A DNA stretch of 22,137 nt from NCBI GenBank assembly GCA_030037875.1, contig JASHPV010000174.1:1-22137 (forward strand), in the 5' to 3' direction. This stretch comes from Thermoplasmata archaeon (GTDB lineage Archaea > Thermoplasmatota > Thermoplasmata > Lutacidiplasmatales > UBA184). The notes beneath the pieces are model-generated. The model was not told the origin of the DNA. It ran no database searches and was given only the letters and a program-made list of their open reading frames with translations. This document shows, one piece after another, positions 1-7,277 of this stretch (positions are counted from its first letter, which is position 1; every line of letters begins with the position of its first letter). The position numbers and the translations under genes were made by a program.

Positions 1-402
1 TTCCATGGGGTCGCCGCGGACAGGATCCCGGCGCAGTCCGTTCGGTCCGCCTCGGCGATTCTCTCCGCGCGCCCCGCGATTCTTCGGGAGGTTCGAGGCC
101 TCTTTTCTCGCAATCTGCGAGCGTTGCAGCGGGCCGTGTCGGGAACCGGAACCCCCGCGGGACCGTTCTGGTTCGACCGCACCCAAGGAGGGCTACCCGG
201 TGACCGGGTGCAGGCGGCGGCCCTCCGGCGGTCGGTCCTCGTCTGTTCCGGCACCTTCTTCGGCGATCCCCACGGGGTCCGAGTCTGCCTCACGCGGCCT
301 AGCTTTCCCGAAGACCTGGACCAGTACCTGGCGGTCCGGGAGCGCTTCTTGAACGGATCGGCCCCCGCCCACGGAGGTCGGTCTTCACCCGTGCCATCGT
401 GA
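1..402 (+). CDS. PLP-dependent aminotransferase class I/II, C-terminal part (5' truncated by window edge)
   Basis: The frame beginning at base 1 is open for 133 codons and ends at TGA 400-402; the start lies left of the window. The residues read as the small domain of a fold-type I aminotransferase: an Arg/Leu-rich helix, a GPFWFDR strand, then VCSGTFFGDPHGVRVCLTRP, the usual 'late strand, G-x-x-F-G, then R-[VIL]' segment whose Arg normally binds the substrate carboxylate. A closing helix with PEDLDQYLAVRERF follows. The last 15 or so residues are Gly/Ser/Pro-rich and probably not conserved. The lysine that binds PLP is outside the window, so substrate and subtype cannot be assigned. The last 18 bases overlap the 3' end of the cyclase gene on the other strand. 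The family call is fairly firm; the specific reaction is unknown. Confidence 0.72.
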   Translation, partial: FHGVAADRIPAQSVRSASAILSARPAILREVRGLFSRNLRALQRAVSGTGTPAGPFWFDRTQGGLPGDRVQAAALRRSVLVCSGTFFGDPHGVRVCLTRPSFPEDLDQYLAVRERFLNGSAPAHGGRSSPVPS

Positions 403-2385
403 TGCGACGTCCGCCGGCCCTTGCGAGGTCGGAGGCGCCGGCCGGTGCAATTGAGGAATCGGGAGTCTGTATTGACGAAGCAGCGACGTGTACCTTGGAT
501 CGCTCCGGATTGGGTCGAAGAAAATCCCCCGGTACCAGAGCCAGAGCACACGGTCCCCTTCTCGAAAATCCTGCTCGAGCAGGTCCAAGGCCCGGCTCTT
601 CTCCCCCAGCACGGAATACAGCATCGCAAGATACGTGGCCGATACGTAGGACTTCCACTCCCCCGTCTCCACCTCCACCACGACCTTCCGAGCCTCTTCG
701 GGCCGTCCCAGCATGGCGTTCAAAAGGGCGTGGTCAAACCGCTGATCGTCCGTCGCGTCGATGAACGGCCGGTCGGCCTCCCGAAGCGCGTCGGACCGTC
801 GCCCCGCGGCCAAGTAGAACATCGCGAGGGTCACGCGCTTGCTCAGCGAGGACGGGTCGTTCTCCAGCTGCTCCTCCAGCTCGGAGATCCCCGCGTCGAA
901 GTTCCCGGACTCCAGGTCGACCCAGGCGAGCAAGGTGCGGTGCCGTCCGGCCGGGTCCAACCGGATGGCCGTTCGCAGTTCCTCTCGGGCGTCGTCGAAC
1001 CGCCCCAGCGAGAAGTACACCAACCCCAGGTTGGTGTGAGCGGTTGCGTTGCTGGGATTGAGGGAGATGGCCTTCTGGAATTCCGTCTCGGCGAGTTGCC
1101 AGTTGAGGTCGAACTGGAAGGAAAGGTTCGCCAGCGTGGCGTGCGCGTCGGAGGAATTCGGGTCCAGCTCGAGCGCCCTGGCCGCAAGCCGGCGGGCCGG
1201 GGGCATCGCTTCGCGCATCGGGAGCCGGTCCGCGGCGGCGGCAACGTAGAGATTGGCGTACGCCGCGAAGGCCTCCGCGAATGTCGGGTCGAGCTTCGTC
1301 GCCTCATCGAAACGTCGGAGCGCTTCGTCGAGCCCCTTGTAGTCCGGCCGGCTGGCGGCAACGAGTCCTCTCAGGTATTGGTCGTACGCAGCTAGGTTCG
1401 CGGTGGGTCGTCGCTTCGCAGCCGCGGGCTCCGCGGGGGCGAGGTGCAGGCGAAGCGCCTCCCTCGTCCGGTCGGCGATATCCGACTGGACCGCGAAGAC
1501 GTCGTCCACTTCCCGGTTGTAGCTGTGGGCCCAGATGTGCCCCTGCGTGGACACGTCGATGAGCTGGAGGGCGATCCGTAGGTGCGGACCGGACTTACGG
1601 ACGCTCCCCTCCAAGACGGTATCCACCCCCAGTTCCGCGCCGACCTGGGCCACCGACTTGGGAGCGGTCTTGTACGGAGCGACCGAAGAGCGGGCGATGA
1701 CGCTGAGACCGGGTACCTGAGAGAGGGCCGTGATGAGTTCCTCGGTGAGGCCGTCGGCGAAGTACTCGTCGTTCGGGTCGGGGCTGATGTTGGAGAGGGG
1801 AAGCACCGCCAGGTGTCGGGGACCGGGAGCGCTGAGACGCGGAGTTTCCACGTTGGGCTGGTCCCAGGCCTGGACGACCTTGTACACCTTCACCGGGAAT
1901 CGGATGTTTTTGAGTGCCGCGGCGGGTAGCGCAACGAGCCGGGCGGTCAGCTTGTTTTGGACCTGGTCGTAGACCTGTTGAGTTACGCAGATTCCTTCGG
2001 GGTCCGCCAGCGGCTCGATTCTCGACGCGATGTTGACCGAGTCTCCCAGCAGATCGCCGCCCGTCTCGATCACATCGCCGACGTGGATTCCGATGCGGAT
2101 CCGTATCTTCCACTCGACGGGAGCCGACGCGTTGTACACATGAAGTACGCTCTGGATTTCGAGGGCGGCCTGGGCCGCCTCGAGCGCGCTGCCGAATTCG
2201 ACCAGGAAAGCATCACCGACCGTCTTGATCTCCTGACCTCCGAACTTGGCAAAAATGGGACGAAGGATCCCGTTGTGACGTTCCAGCACCCCGAGAGCCG
2301 TGGACTCGTCGGACTGGGCAAGGGCGGTGTAGCCGACCATATCCGTGAACATGATCGCGGCGAGTCGCCGACGGCCTGCGGACAC
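385..2385 (-). CDS. Class III adenylate cyclase fused to TolB/FlgO-like domain and TPR repeats
   Basis: 666 residues with a GTG start. Residues 1-175 are a class III nucleotidyl cyclase domain. FTDMVGYT carries metal Asp15 and VGDAF carries metal Asp58. Lys54 and Asp111 occupy the positions that select adenine, and Asn118/Arg122 in VNIASR fit the transition-state pair, so the domain looks active and ATP-specific. Residues about 190-315 resemble the TolB N-terminal/FlgO-like domain (AVLPLSNISPD, YFADGLTEELITALS, VLEGSVRKSG). From about 325 to 645 there are TPR helices, for example NPSNATAHTNLGLVYFSLGR. No transmembrane segment is seen, so it is probably cytosolic. This architecture is common in bacteria, so transfer into an archaeon is possible. 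The GTG is preferred because a minus-strand CTTAAC element lies 26 bases upstream, fitting a leaderless mRNA. It likely makes cAMP in response to a protein or ligand bound by the C-terminal part. Confidence 0.93.
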   Translation of the reverse strand: MSAGRRRLAAIMFTDMVGYTALAQSDESTALGVLERHNGILRPIFAKFGGQEIKTVGDAFLVEFGSALEAAQAALEIQSVLHVYNASAPVEWKIRIRIGIHVGDVIETGGDLLGDSVNIASRIEPLADPEGICVTQQVYDQVQNKLTARLVALPAAALKNIRFPVKVYKVVQAWDQPNVETPRLSAPGPRHLAVLPLSNISPDPNDEYFADGLTEELITALSQVPGLSVIARSSVAPYKTAPKSVAQVGAELGVDTVLEGSVRKSGPHLRIALQLIDVSTQGHIWAHSYNREVDDVFAVQSDIADRTREALRLHLAPAEPAAAKRRPTANLAAYDQYLRGLVAASRPDYKGLDEALRRFDEATKLDPTFAEAFAAYANLYVAAAADRLPMREAMPPARRLAARALELDPNSSDAHATLANLSFQFDLNWQLAETEFQKAISLNPSNATAHTNLGLVYFSLGRFDDAREELRTAIRLDPAGRHRTLLAWVDLESGNFDAGISELEEQLENDPSSLSKRVTLAMFYLAAGRRSDALREADRPFIDATDDQRFDHALLNAMLGRPEEARKVVVEVETGEWKSYVSATYLAMLYSVLGEKSRALDLLEQDFREGDRVLWLWYRGIFFDPIRSDPRYTSLLRQYRLPIPQLHRPAPPTSQGPADVASRWHG

Positions 2386-2408
2386 AACGTCCGAACGGGA
2401 CTTCCCGA

Positions 2409-2414
2409 GTTAAG
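2409..2414 (-). promoter_or_regulatory. TATA-like element of the cyclase gene
   Basis: Minus-strand CTTAAC, centred about 26 bases before the GTG at 2385. The spacing is that of an archaeal TATA box to its transcription start, implying a leaderless transcript beginning at the start codon. Confidence 0.5.
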
Positions 2415-2507
2415 ACCTCGCCCTACCCCCGGCGAAACGTCTCCCCCGGCGCCGGATATTTGACCTCGGAGTGACCAATTCTGCACGGAACGAGGATCCG
2501 AACTGGA

Positions 2508-2966
2508 ATGGCCGCCGTAGCGCCCGTCTTCTGCCCCAATTGCAGGGACCGCGTTACCCCCGGCGCCGACTTCTGCCCGCGATGCTACCAACCGCTGCCC
2601 CGAACGCGAACCGAGGGTGCGAGCCCCCCGACATCCTCTGATCCGCTCGCGAGCTGGCCTCTGCCTCGTGGCCCGCTCGCCTTGGTGCTATTGCAGGGCG
2701 GACGGTCGGGCCGTCTATGGTTGGCCTTCAGCGTTGTTTTGATTGTGTCCGGAGTCGGCCTCCTCGTGGGGTCGAGTTTTGTGCACCTTGAGGCCGCTAC
2801 TCTCGGCCAAGGTTGCTCCCTGAACTCGCTATGCTTTCCTGCATCGGAACTCTCCGTCATTTTTGGAATCGTTGGAGCGGCATGCCTTCTCCTGGGAATC
2901 ATTGGGTTCACGTACGCCTTGAAACGTGGACTGGCCCGCTCGTCGTTCGCGACTCTGCCCCCCTGA
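2508..2966 (+). CDS. Zinc-ribbon membrane protein, two TM segments
   Basis: 152 residues. The N-terminus holds a zinc ribbon with Cys9/Cys12 and Cys23/Cys26 (FCPNC...FCPRC). A Pro/Ser/Thr-rich linker follows, then two hydrophobic segments at about residues 69-91 and 115-138. The loop between them contains a Cys pair (CSLNSLC) that could form a disulfide if it faces outward. The topology would put both the zinc ribbon and the short basic tail in the cytoplasm. No enzyme motif is visible and the function is unknown. The start is preceded by a weak purine-rich GAGGA about 15 bases upstream. Codon use is less G+C-rich in the TM half than in neighbouring genes, as expected for Val/Ile/Phe-rich helices. 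It is divergent from the cyclase gene, and the shared 122-bp spacer holds the promoters of both. Confidence 0.75.
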   Translation: MAAVAPVFCPNCRDRVTPGADFCPRCYQPLPRTRTEGASPPTSSDPLASWPLPRGPLALVLLQGGRSGRLWLAFSVVLIVSGVGLLVGSSFVHLEAATLGQGCSLNSLCFPASELSVIFGIVGAACLLLGIIGFTYALKRGLARSSFATLPP

Positions 2967-3299
2967 GAATCGAAGACGACGGCGCGACGAGTCTGGGGAC
3001 GAGGTGTCGCGAGATTCCTCCCCGATTGTGGAGACGAGTCCGGGCGGGAGAATTCGAGATCCGAGCGGGCGGCCGTACCGGGAGGTGGTCTGACTCCCCG
3101 TCGACCCCGACGCCCGAGTGTCAACACTCCCCCGATGGCCGGCGATGAGTTGCCACCAACCTCGCCTTGCTCGCGCACCTCAGGGTGTTGGGAATCCTGG
3201 ACTTGAGCGAACCTCGCTCAGCGGACCCTTACCCTGCCGCTGTTTCCACCCTTGCCTGCCAAACCCGACCGAAGCGGACCGGAGTTTAGGAGGCTCAAC
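2967..3299. other. Gene-free stretch with one perfect inverted repeat
   Basis: No convincing coding frame is visible on either strand: the open frames here lack start signals, domain-like patterns and coding-type codon use. The 3' ends of two convergent genes flank it. The only structure noted is a 7-bp perfect inverted repeat with a 3-base loop at 3204-3220. Confidence 0.5.
3204..3220. repeat. Inverted repeat (7-bp stem, 3-nt loop)
   Basis: TGAGCGA-ACC-TCGCTCA is a perfect palindrome with a 3-base centre between two convergent genes. It is not followed by a T-run on either strand, so a classical terminator is not supported. It could be an RNA hairpin or a protein site. Confidence 0.45.
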
Positions 3300-4031
3300 C
3301 TACCCCGGTCGGTGTTGAGGGGACCTTGCGGGCGCGGGGGCCAGAATCGACCAGCGGGACAAATCGACCAGGCCAAAGAACAGGAGAACTATGCCCACGA
3401 ACTCGGCGTAGTATAGGATGACGGGAAACGAGGCGATGTAGAACGCACCGCCCGCACCGAGAACGGAAGCCCCTGCCAGCATCATCAAGCCCCTCCACCG
3501 AAACGATCGTCGCAGTGACATCACACAGGCCGTGAGAAGCACGATCGTCGCCGGGACGGTGACCAGCGATGAGAGGACCAGGAGCAGGAGAGGTGGATTT
3601 CCCGAGATCACCCCGGCCTGCACCATCGATGCAGACATCGGGGTTCTCACAGTGTAGAATGCCACCGTCGCGAGCGAGGCACCGATGTACCCAATGTACG
3701 TCCGGTTCCAGAGTACGCGATGAAAGGCTCGGAGAGCTCCCAGGGATAGCACGCCGACAATCGCCGCCGAGAAGAAGACGTAGGCCTGCAACAAAGGACT
3801 CGAAACAATGCCCAGGTAGGCCAGGAGCTCTAGTGAAGTGGCCGCGGCCCCGAAGCTTAGGCCGACGGCCCACATCACCTGATGGCGGTCATGGTTCTTG
3901 GCAAACCGCACGAATCCCCGTGCCGAGAGGACGCTGAGCACGGTGCACAACAACCCGAGCGAAAGCGCAATTCCCCAACGTTCGGCTTCCACCGGAACTA
4001 CCCCTTCGCGGGGAGGAGTGTCGATACTCAT
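3300..4031 (-). CDS. Seven-transmembrane protein of unknown function
   Basis: 243 residues from ATG 4031. Seven hydrophobic segments can be counted: GIALSLGLLCTVLSVL, VMWAVGLSFGAAATSLELLAY, AYVFFSAAIVGVLSLGAL, YIGYIGASLATVAFY, LLLLVLSSLVTVPATIVLLT, LMMLAGASVLGAGGAF and VILYYAEFVGIVLLFFGLV. Loops are short and no catalytic or transporter signature was recognised. The tail is Pro/Arg-rich and presumably cytoplasmic. The frame stays open another 165 codons upstream, but those residues are Arg/Pro/Thr-rich nonsense overlapping the promoter and 5' end of the divergent secreted-protein gene, so the ATG before SIDTPPREG is preferred. It converges on the 2508-2966 gene across the gene-free stretch. 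Similar small 7-TM proteins of unknown role occur in Thermoplasmata; this resemblance is an impression, not a match. Confidence 0.75.
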   Translation of the reverse strand: MSIDTPPREGVVPVEAERWGIALSLGLLCTVLSVLSARGFVRFAKNHDRHQVMWAVGLSFGAAATSLELLAYLGIVSSPLLQAYVFFSAAIVGVLSLGALRAFHRVLWNRTYIGYIGASLATVAFYTVRTPMSASMVQAGVISGNPPLLLLVLSSLVTVPATIVLLTACVMSLRRSFRWRGLMMLAGASVLGAGGAFYIASFPVILYYAEFVGIVLLFFGLVDLSRWSILAPAPARSPQHRPG

Positions 4032-4227
4032 CTGCCCGTCGTAACAACTATCGCCTTCCCACCTCGCAGCGACCGCTGTCCGGCCTGCAACCTTCAGGCC
4101 GCGTCGACTGTCAGTCCTCGGGTGTGTCATCCGCCAAGGTGGCCGATGGCGCGAGTGGTCGTTCGCAGGGTTTCCTCCGTCCGATGACAGGGGTGATCTT
4201 CCTGGCCTCGAGAGGCCCCTGTTTTTC

Positions 4228-4247
4228 GAACCGGCGAGGGCCGGTTC
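4228..4247. repeat. Perfect 8-bp inverted repeat upstream of the secreted repeat protein
   Basis: GAACCGGC-GAGG-GCCGGTTC, two perfect 8-base arms around a 4-base loop. It ends about 21 bases before the TATA box at 4269, the usual place for an activator or for a repressor that blocks TFB, and it lies in the divergent spacer between two envelope-type genes. No T-run follows it on the plus strand. Confidence 0.6.
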
Positions 4248-4268
4248 AGAGACCCGGTCCACAAGACG

Positions 4269-4274
4269 TATAAC
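4269..4274 (+). promoter_or_regulatory. TATA box of the secreted repeat protein
   Basis: TATAAC centred about 26 bases before ATG 4297. It fixes the likely transcription start at the ATG and argues against the in-frame GTG at 4279, which lies only 8 bases from the box. Confidence 0.65.
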
Positions 4275-4296
4275 ACAGGTGCAGGTCCAGCTGCCC

Positions 4297-5310
4297 ATGC
4301 GGCGCGCGCGAGCTATCCTCTTCGTCAGCCTTGCGGCACTGGTCCTGGTTGTTTCAGGTTTGATCGCCGCCTCGGCAACCCAGACCGCCGCCGGGGTGCA
4401 AGACGGGCTGCAGTCGGGACCGACGTACTCCGTGACCTTCACAGAGACCGGCCTTCCGGTAGGGACGAACTGGACCGTGCACGTGGTGAACATTTCGGGG
4501 TATGGAGGGTGGCACCAGAATACCATCCGATCCTCCTGGGGAGCACCCCGTCATATCCAGCGTCCGTGCGGCGGACACCAAGGCTATGTCCAATCCTCTA
4601 CGAGCAGTTCGATCGGCTTCACGCTCCCCAACGGGACGTACTTCTACTGGGTGCAGCCGCCCCTCGGGTTTGTGACGAACGACGGCCGGGGTATCTTCAA
4701 CGTTACCGGAAGCTCTCCCCCAACCATCGGCGTCAGCTTCACCGCCCTCGTGACCTATTCCGTGACGTTCACCGAAACCGGGCTCCCGTCGGGCACGAAC
4801 TGGACCGTAACCGTGTCCGGGGGTGCGCATGAGTGGGGACCGGGCTGGAATCACCGGCGGCAGGGCGAGACGTCGGACACTTCGACCATTACCTTCCTCC
4901 TCACGAACGGTACGTACCGTTTCGGCGTCGCCTACGTGCCGGGGTTCGCTGTCAACGTATCCCGGGGATTTCTGACGGTGGACGGTGCCTCTCCGCCAGC
5001 GGTCAGCCTGGCGTTCAGCCCGGTCCAAACCTATTCCGTCACCTTTGGCGAAAGCGGACTTCCGGCGAGCACGAACTGGAGCGTGTGGGTCTTCGGGTTT
5101 GAGGCGGCCGACGGGCAGTTCATCTTCGCGCACGCGACCTCGTCCGCTGCAACCATCGGCTTCGAATTCCCCAACGGAAGCTACTCGTACTTCATTGGGG
5201 GAGTGCCGGGGTGGCACGTGACGGCCGAGGCGCAGTTCGGGTCGTTCAACATCAACGGCGCGTCCCTACCGGAAATCAGCGTGGTGTTCTCTCAGTACCA
5301 GCCTTCCTGA
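4297..5310 (+). CDS. Secreted surface protein with three thermopsin-type YSVTFTETGLP repeats
   Basis: 337 residues. A classic signal peptide (MRRARAIL, then a Leu/Val/Ala core ending near ASA about residue 28) precedes three repeats starting near residues 43, 153 and 245. Each opens with YSVTFTETGLPVGTNWTV or a variant (GESGLPASTNWSV in the third), runs about 90-110 residues and closes with an NGTY/NGSY turn and a G-x-F-x-[VI]-[DTN]-G strand. These are beta-sandwich modules known from Thermoplasmata and Sulfolobales extracellular proteins, often attached to thermopsin-like proteases; no protease domain is present here. At least nine N-x-S/T sequons suggest heavy N-glycosylation. There is no C-terminal TM anchor, so it is probably released or bound non-covalently to the cell surface. 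The start is set by the TATA box at 4269. Confidence 0.85.
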   Translation: MRRARAILFVSLAALVLVVSGLIAASATQTAAGVQDGLQSGPTYSVTFTETGLPVGTNWTVHVVNISGYGGWHQNTIRSSWGAPRHIQRPCGGHQGYVQSSTSSSIGFTLPNGTYFYWVQPPLGFVTNDGRGIFNVTGSSPPTIGVSFTALVTYSVTFTETGLPSGTNWTVTVSGGAHEWGPGWNHRRQGETSDTSTITFLLTNGTYRFGVAYVPGFAVNVSRGFLTVDGASPPAVSLAFSPVQTYSVTFGESGLPASTNWSVWVFGFEAADGQFIFAHATSSAATIGFEFPNGSYSYFIGGVPGWHVTAEAQFGSFNINGASLPEISVVFSQYQPS

Positions 5311-5332
5311 CGATTCGGCCGCCGCGGACGGG

Positions 5333-5360
5333 GTGGACCGGCTCCGAGTCTCCGGTCCGC
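5333..5360. repeat. Inverted repeat downstream of the secreted protein gene
   Basis: GGACCGG and CCGGTCC pair across a 10-base loop, with one G-T and one further G-C pair extending the stem. It lies 23 bases after the stop of the secreted repeat protein. No T-run follows, so it may be a 3'-end RNA hairpin rather than a canonical terminator. Confidence 0.35.
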
Positions 5361-5410
5361 CCGGGAGGAAGGGGTCCCGGATAGGGTCCCGCCGGGCAAA
5401 GCCGGAGACG

Positions 5411-5416
5411 TTAACA
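5411..5416 (+). promoter_or_regulatory. TATA-like element of the VOC gene
   Basis: TTAACA centred about 26-27 bases before ATG 5440, the leaderless geometry seen elsewhere in the window. Confidence 0.55.
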
Positions 5417-5439
5417 TTGCCCTAGAAGCTGGCGGAACC

Positions 5440-5829
5440 ATGGACGACGTGATCACGGGCCTCCACGCGGTGACGATTCATGTAACCGACGTTCAAAAGG
5501 CGAGAAGGTTCTACCATGACGTCCTCGGGCTGAAGGAAGTGGCCTTCGACGAGGCCCGGAATCGGGCCGTATTCGCCCTCCCGGGCACCTCCACGCTTCT
5601 TACGATGCACATCCAGGGACCGGGAGAGGGAGGACGAGAGCCCGGAACCGTCACCGGCGTGATTTTCCGGCACCCCGATCCGGCGGCCGCGTGCGCTGAG
5701 ATTCGGCGGCGGGGCGGAGCGATAACGGTCGATGCCCATGCCTTCGAGGCCCCGGGAGGGAAGTTCGTCCGGGCGGTTATCGCCGACCCAGATGGAAACG
5801 AGTTTTTGATCTCTAATCGCCCGGACTAG
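5440..5829 (+). CDS. VOC-superfamily (glyoxalase/dioxygenase fold) protein
   Basis: 129 residues, one full vicinal-oxygen-chelate unit (two beta-alpha-beta-beta-beta modules). The opening strand and helix read HAVTIHVTDVQKARRFYHDV followed by LGL, and the end reads IADPDGNEFLI. His14, His57 (TMHIQG) and Glu121 (GNEF) sit where VOC enzymes place metal ligands, so a divalent-metal enzyme is plausible. Candidates are a glyoxalase-like lyase, an epimerase, a dioxygenase-like enzyme or a small-molecule binding/resistance protein; nothing here picks a substrate. It has its own promoter and no operon partner, and about 300 bases without a gene follow. Domain call firm, reaction unknown. Confidence 0.87.
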   Translation: MDDVITGLHAVTIHVTDVQKARRFYHDVLGLKEVAFDEARNRAVFALPGTSTLLTMHIQGPGEGGREPGTVTGVIFRHPDPAAACAEIRRRGGAITVDAHAFEAPGGKFVRAVIADPDGNEFLISNRPD

Positions 5830-6020
5830 GGCCTGCCCCGACGTGGGACATCGGACCGGGGTCCGGACTTTCCGGCGTTCGTGAAGCGGAGGAAGCGAAC
5901 CTGGCGTGCGCCGAAACGGTCCGTGTTTCCCAAAGTCAACCGAGCCGGCTGCGACGGGAAATCGGAACGATCGCGTGAGCTGAGCCCCGGAGGGCACCGT
6001 GGGGTTCTTACGCCTTCCGA

Positions 6021-6028
6021 TGTATATC
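6021..6028 (+). promoter_or_regulatory. TATA-like element with a long leader, plus SD site, for the zinc-ribbon/helical gene
   Basis: GTATATC lies in the otherwise featureless 5830-6127 spacer. A start about 25 bases on would give a leader of roughly 75-80 bases before ATG 6128. GAGGAGG at 6117-6123, five bases before the ATG, is a strong Shine-Dalgarno match, unlike the leaderless genes around it. No coding frame is believable in the spacer. Confidence 0.45.
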
Positions 6029-6127
6029 TGTACCGTTCGGTTCGTCTCTCGCTAGAGCCTCCGCTGGAGCGCTCGCGCGGTCGCTGACTCGACCGGCGAT
6101 CTTCAGCGGTCGCCTCGAGGAGGCAGC

Positions 6128-7180
6128 ATGGTTGAGTGTCCAGTGTGCGGGGCGGCGAGTCCGCCCGATCAACCCACGTGCGCGGTCTGCGGACTCCCAA
6201 CTGAGTTCGCCGACGCATTCCGGGAACCGGGCAACCCAGCGGTGGACCCAACGCCTGCCCCTACAGCGGGAGAGCCCGCTGACTCTGCGGAAGCCGACCA
6301 GCCCTGGTGGTCCCGTCCGGGACCGCAGAGCTCCATGCCGGCGGCCTCTGACTTGCAAAGCCTGGGAGGTCGGCCCTCGCCCGAGAATCGGCCCTCCCCG
6401 GTGAAGGCCGACTCGAGCCTCCCGGACTCCGCTGGGCCCGCGGCGGAAGTTGACCGCATCGGACGTTCACTCGGAATGGACCTCTCCGAGGCAGCGACAG
6501 ATCTGGGTGACGCGCGAGCGGATGGTAACCCCCCTTCTCTTTCTCGTCCCAGCCGGGAGCGGATCCGCTCGGTCCTCGACGAGCTCCTGCGCCGATATCG
6601 GACCTTGTGCGACCGCCGTAATGCGCTCTCAAGGGTGGTTCGCACGCACGCTTTGGATGAGGAACTGATCGGCTATCGAAAGGCCCTGGGGGAGGGAGCG
6701 CTGGGCCGCGCCGACGAGCACCGGTTGAAGGCGGAACGGACCGTCGAGTCGCTGGAATCGAGCTGGAGTCGCATCAAAGGGCAGTTCTCCGAAGCGGGTC
6801 AGATGATGCGAGCCCTGCGAGAGATGGGCGGGGTCGCTCCCACGGTGCTGAGGCCGGTAGTCGATGCCGTCCGGATCCCGCGTCGGGGGGACGCCGGTCA
6901 GATCGAGCTCCGATTGAAAAAGGCCAACGAACTCCTGTGGGGACTTCTGGTTCCCCGCATGGACTACGAGATCTCGAGAGGCCGCACCCTGCTCGACGCC
7001 GCCAAGGCCTCTGCCGCCCGGACGAACCTGATTCGTCGCGAAATCGACCGAATGGCCGAAGAGATCCGCAGCCAGAAGATCTCGGAGGCGTTGGAATCCC
7101 GGCGCTTTCTCCGGGCCGAGCTCGCCTCCGTAGCGCCTAAGGCTCCGCGAACCTCGGTTCGACGCTCCTTCATCGAATAG
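6128..7180 (+). CDS. Zinc-ribbon protein with long alpha-helical C-terminal region
   Basis: 350 residues. A zinc ribbon starts right after the Met (Cys4/Cys7 CPVC and Cys18/Cys21 CAVC). Residues about 25-135 are Pro/Ser/Gly/Ala-rich and probably disordered. From about 138 to the end the sequence is charged and helical, with heptad-like Leu spacing and Arg/Glu salt-bridge patterns (SRERIRSVLDELLRRYRTL, RRFLRAELASVAPK), suggesting a coiled coil or helical bundle. No TM segment or enzyme motif is seen, so it is probably a cytosolic scaffold or nucleic-acid/protein-binding adaptor; that is a guess. The strong SD sets the start. A second zinc-ribbon protein follows 97 bases later from its own promoter. 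A T-run (CTTTTTG, 7224-7230) after the stop may end transcription. Confidence 0.78.
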   Translation: MVECPVCGAASPPDQPTCAVCGLPTEFADAFREPGNPAVDPTPAPTAGEPADSAEADQPWWSRPGPQSSMPAASDLQSLGGRPSPENRPSPVKADSSLPDSAGPAAEVDRIGRSLGMDLSEAATDLGDARADGNPPSLSRPSRERIRSVLDELLRRYRTLCDRRNALSRVVRTHALDEELIGYRKALGEGALGRADEHRLKAERTVESLESSWSRIKGQFSEAGQMMRALREMGGVAPTVLRPVVDAVRIPRRGDAGQIELRLKKANELLWGLLVPRMDYEISRGRTLLDAAKASAARTNLIRREIDRMAEEIRSQKISEALESRRFLRAELASVAPKAPRTSVRRSFIE

Positions 7181-7250
7181 ACCCTGCCGAATCCGAGCCA
7201 CCGACATTCTCCGGTTCCTCTGGCTTTTTGTCAACCTCGCCAATAACTCC

Positions 7251-7256
7251 TTTATC
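7251..7256 (+). promoter_or_regulatory. TATA-like element of the zinc-ribbon/LOR gene
   Basis: TTTATC centred about 25 bases before ATG 7278, preceded by an AT-rich AATAAC; leaderless geometry. Confidence 0.5.
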
Positions 7257-7277
7257 CCAGACAACGGTCCTGGGCCG

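Noticed and set aside
421..1395. 324-codon open frame on the plus strand inside the cyclase gene
   Set aside because: Shadow of the TPR region; repetitive Arg/Val/Gly content and no promoter.
2585..3178. 197-codon minus-strand frame covering part of the gene-free stretch
   Set aside because: Half of it is antisense to the zinc-ribbon membrane protein; residues are Arg/Pro/Ser-rich without any fold pattern.
5881..6087. 68-codon plus-strand frame in the 5830-6127 spacer
   Set aside because: Arg/Ser-rich, no SD or TATA at the right distance, and it runs across the TATA-like element of the next gene.
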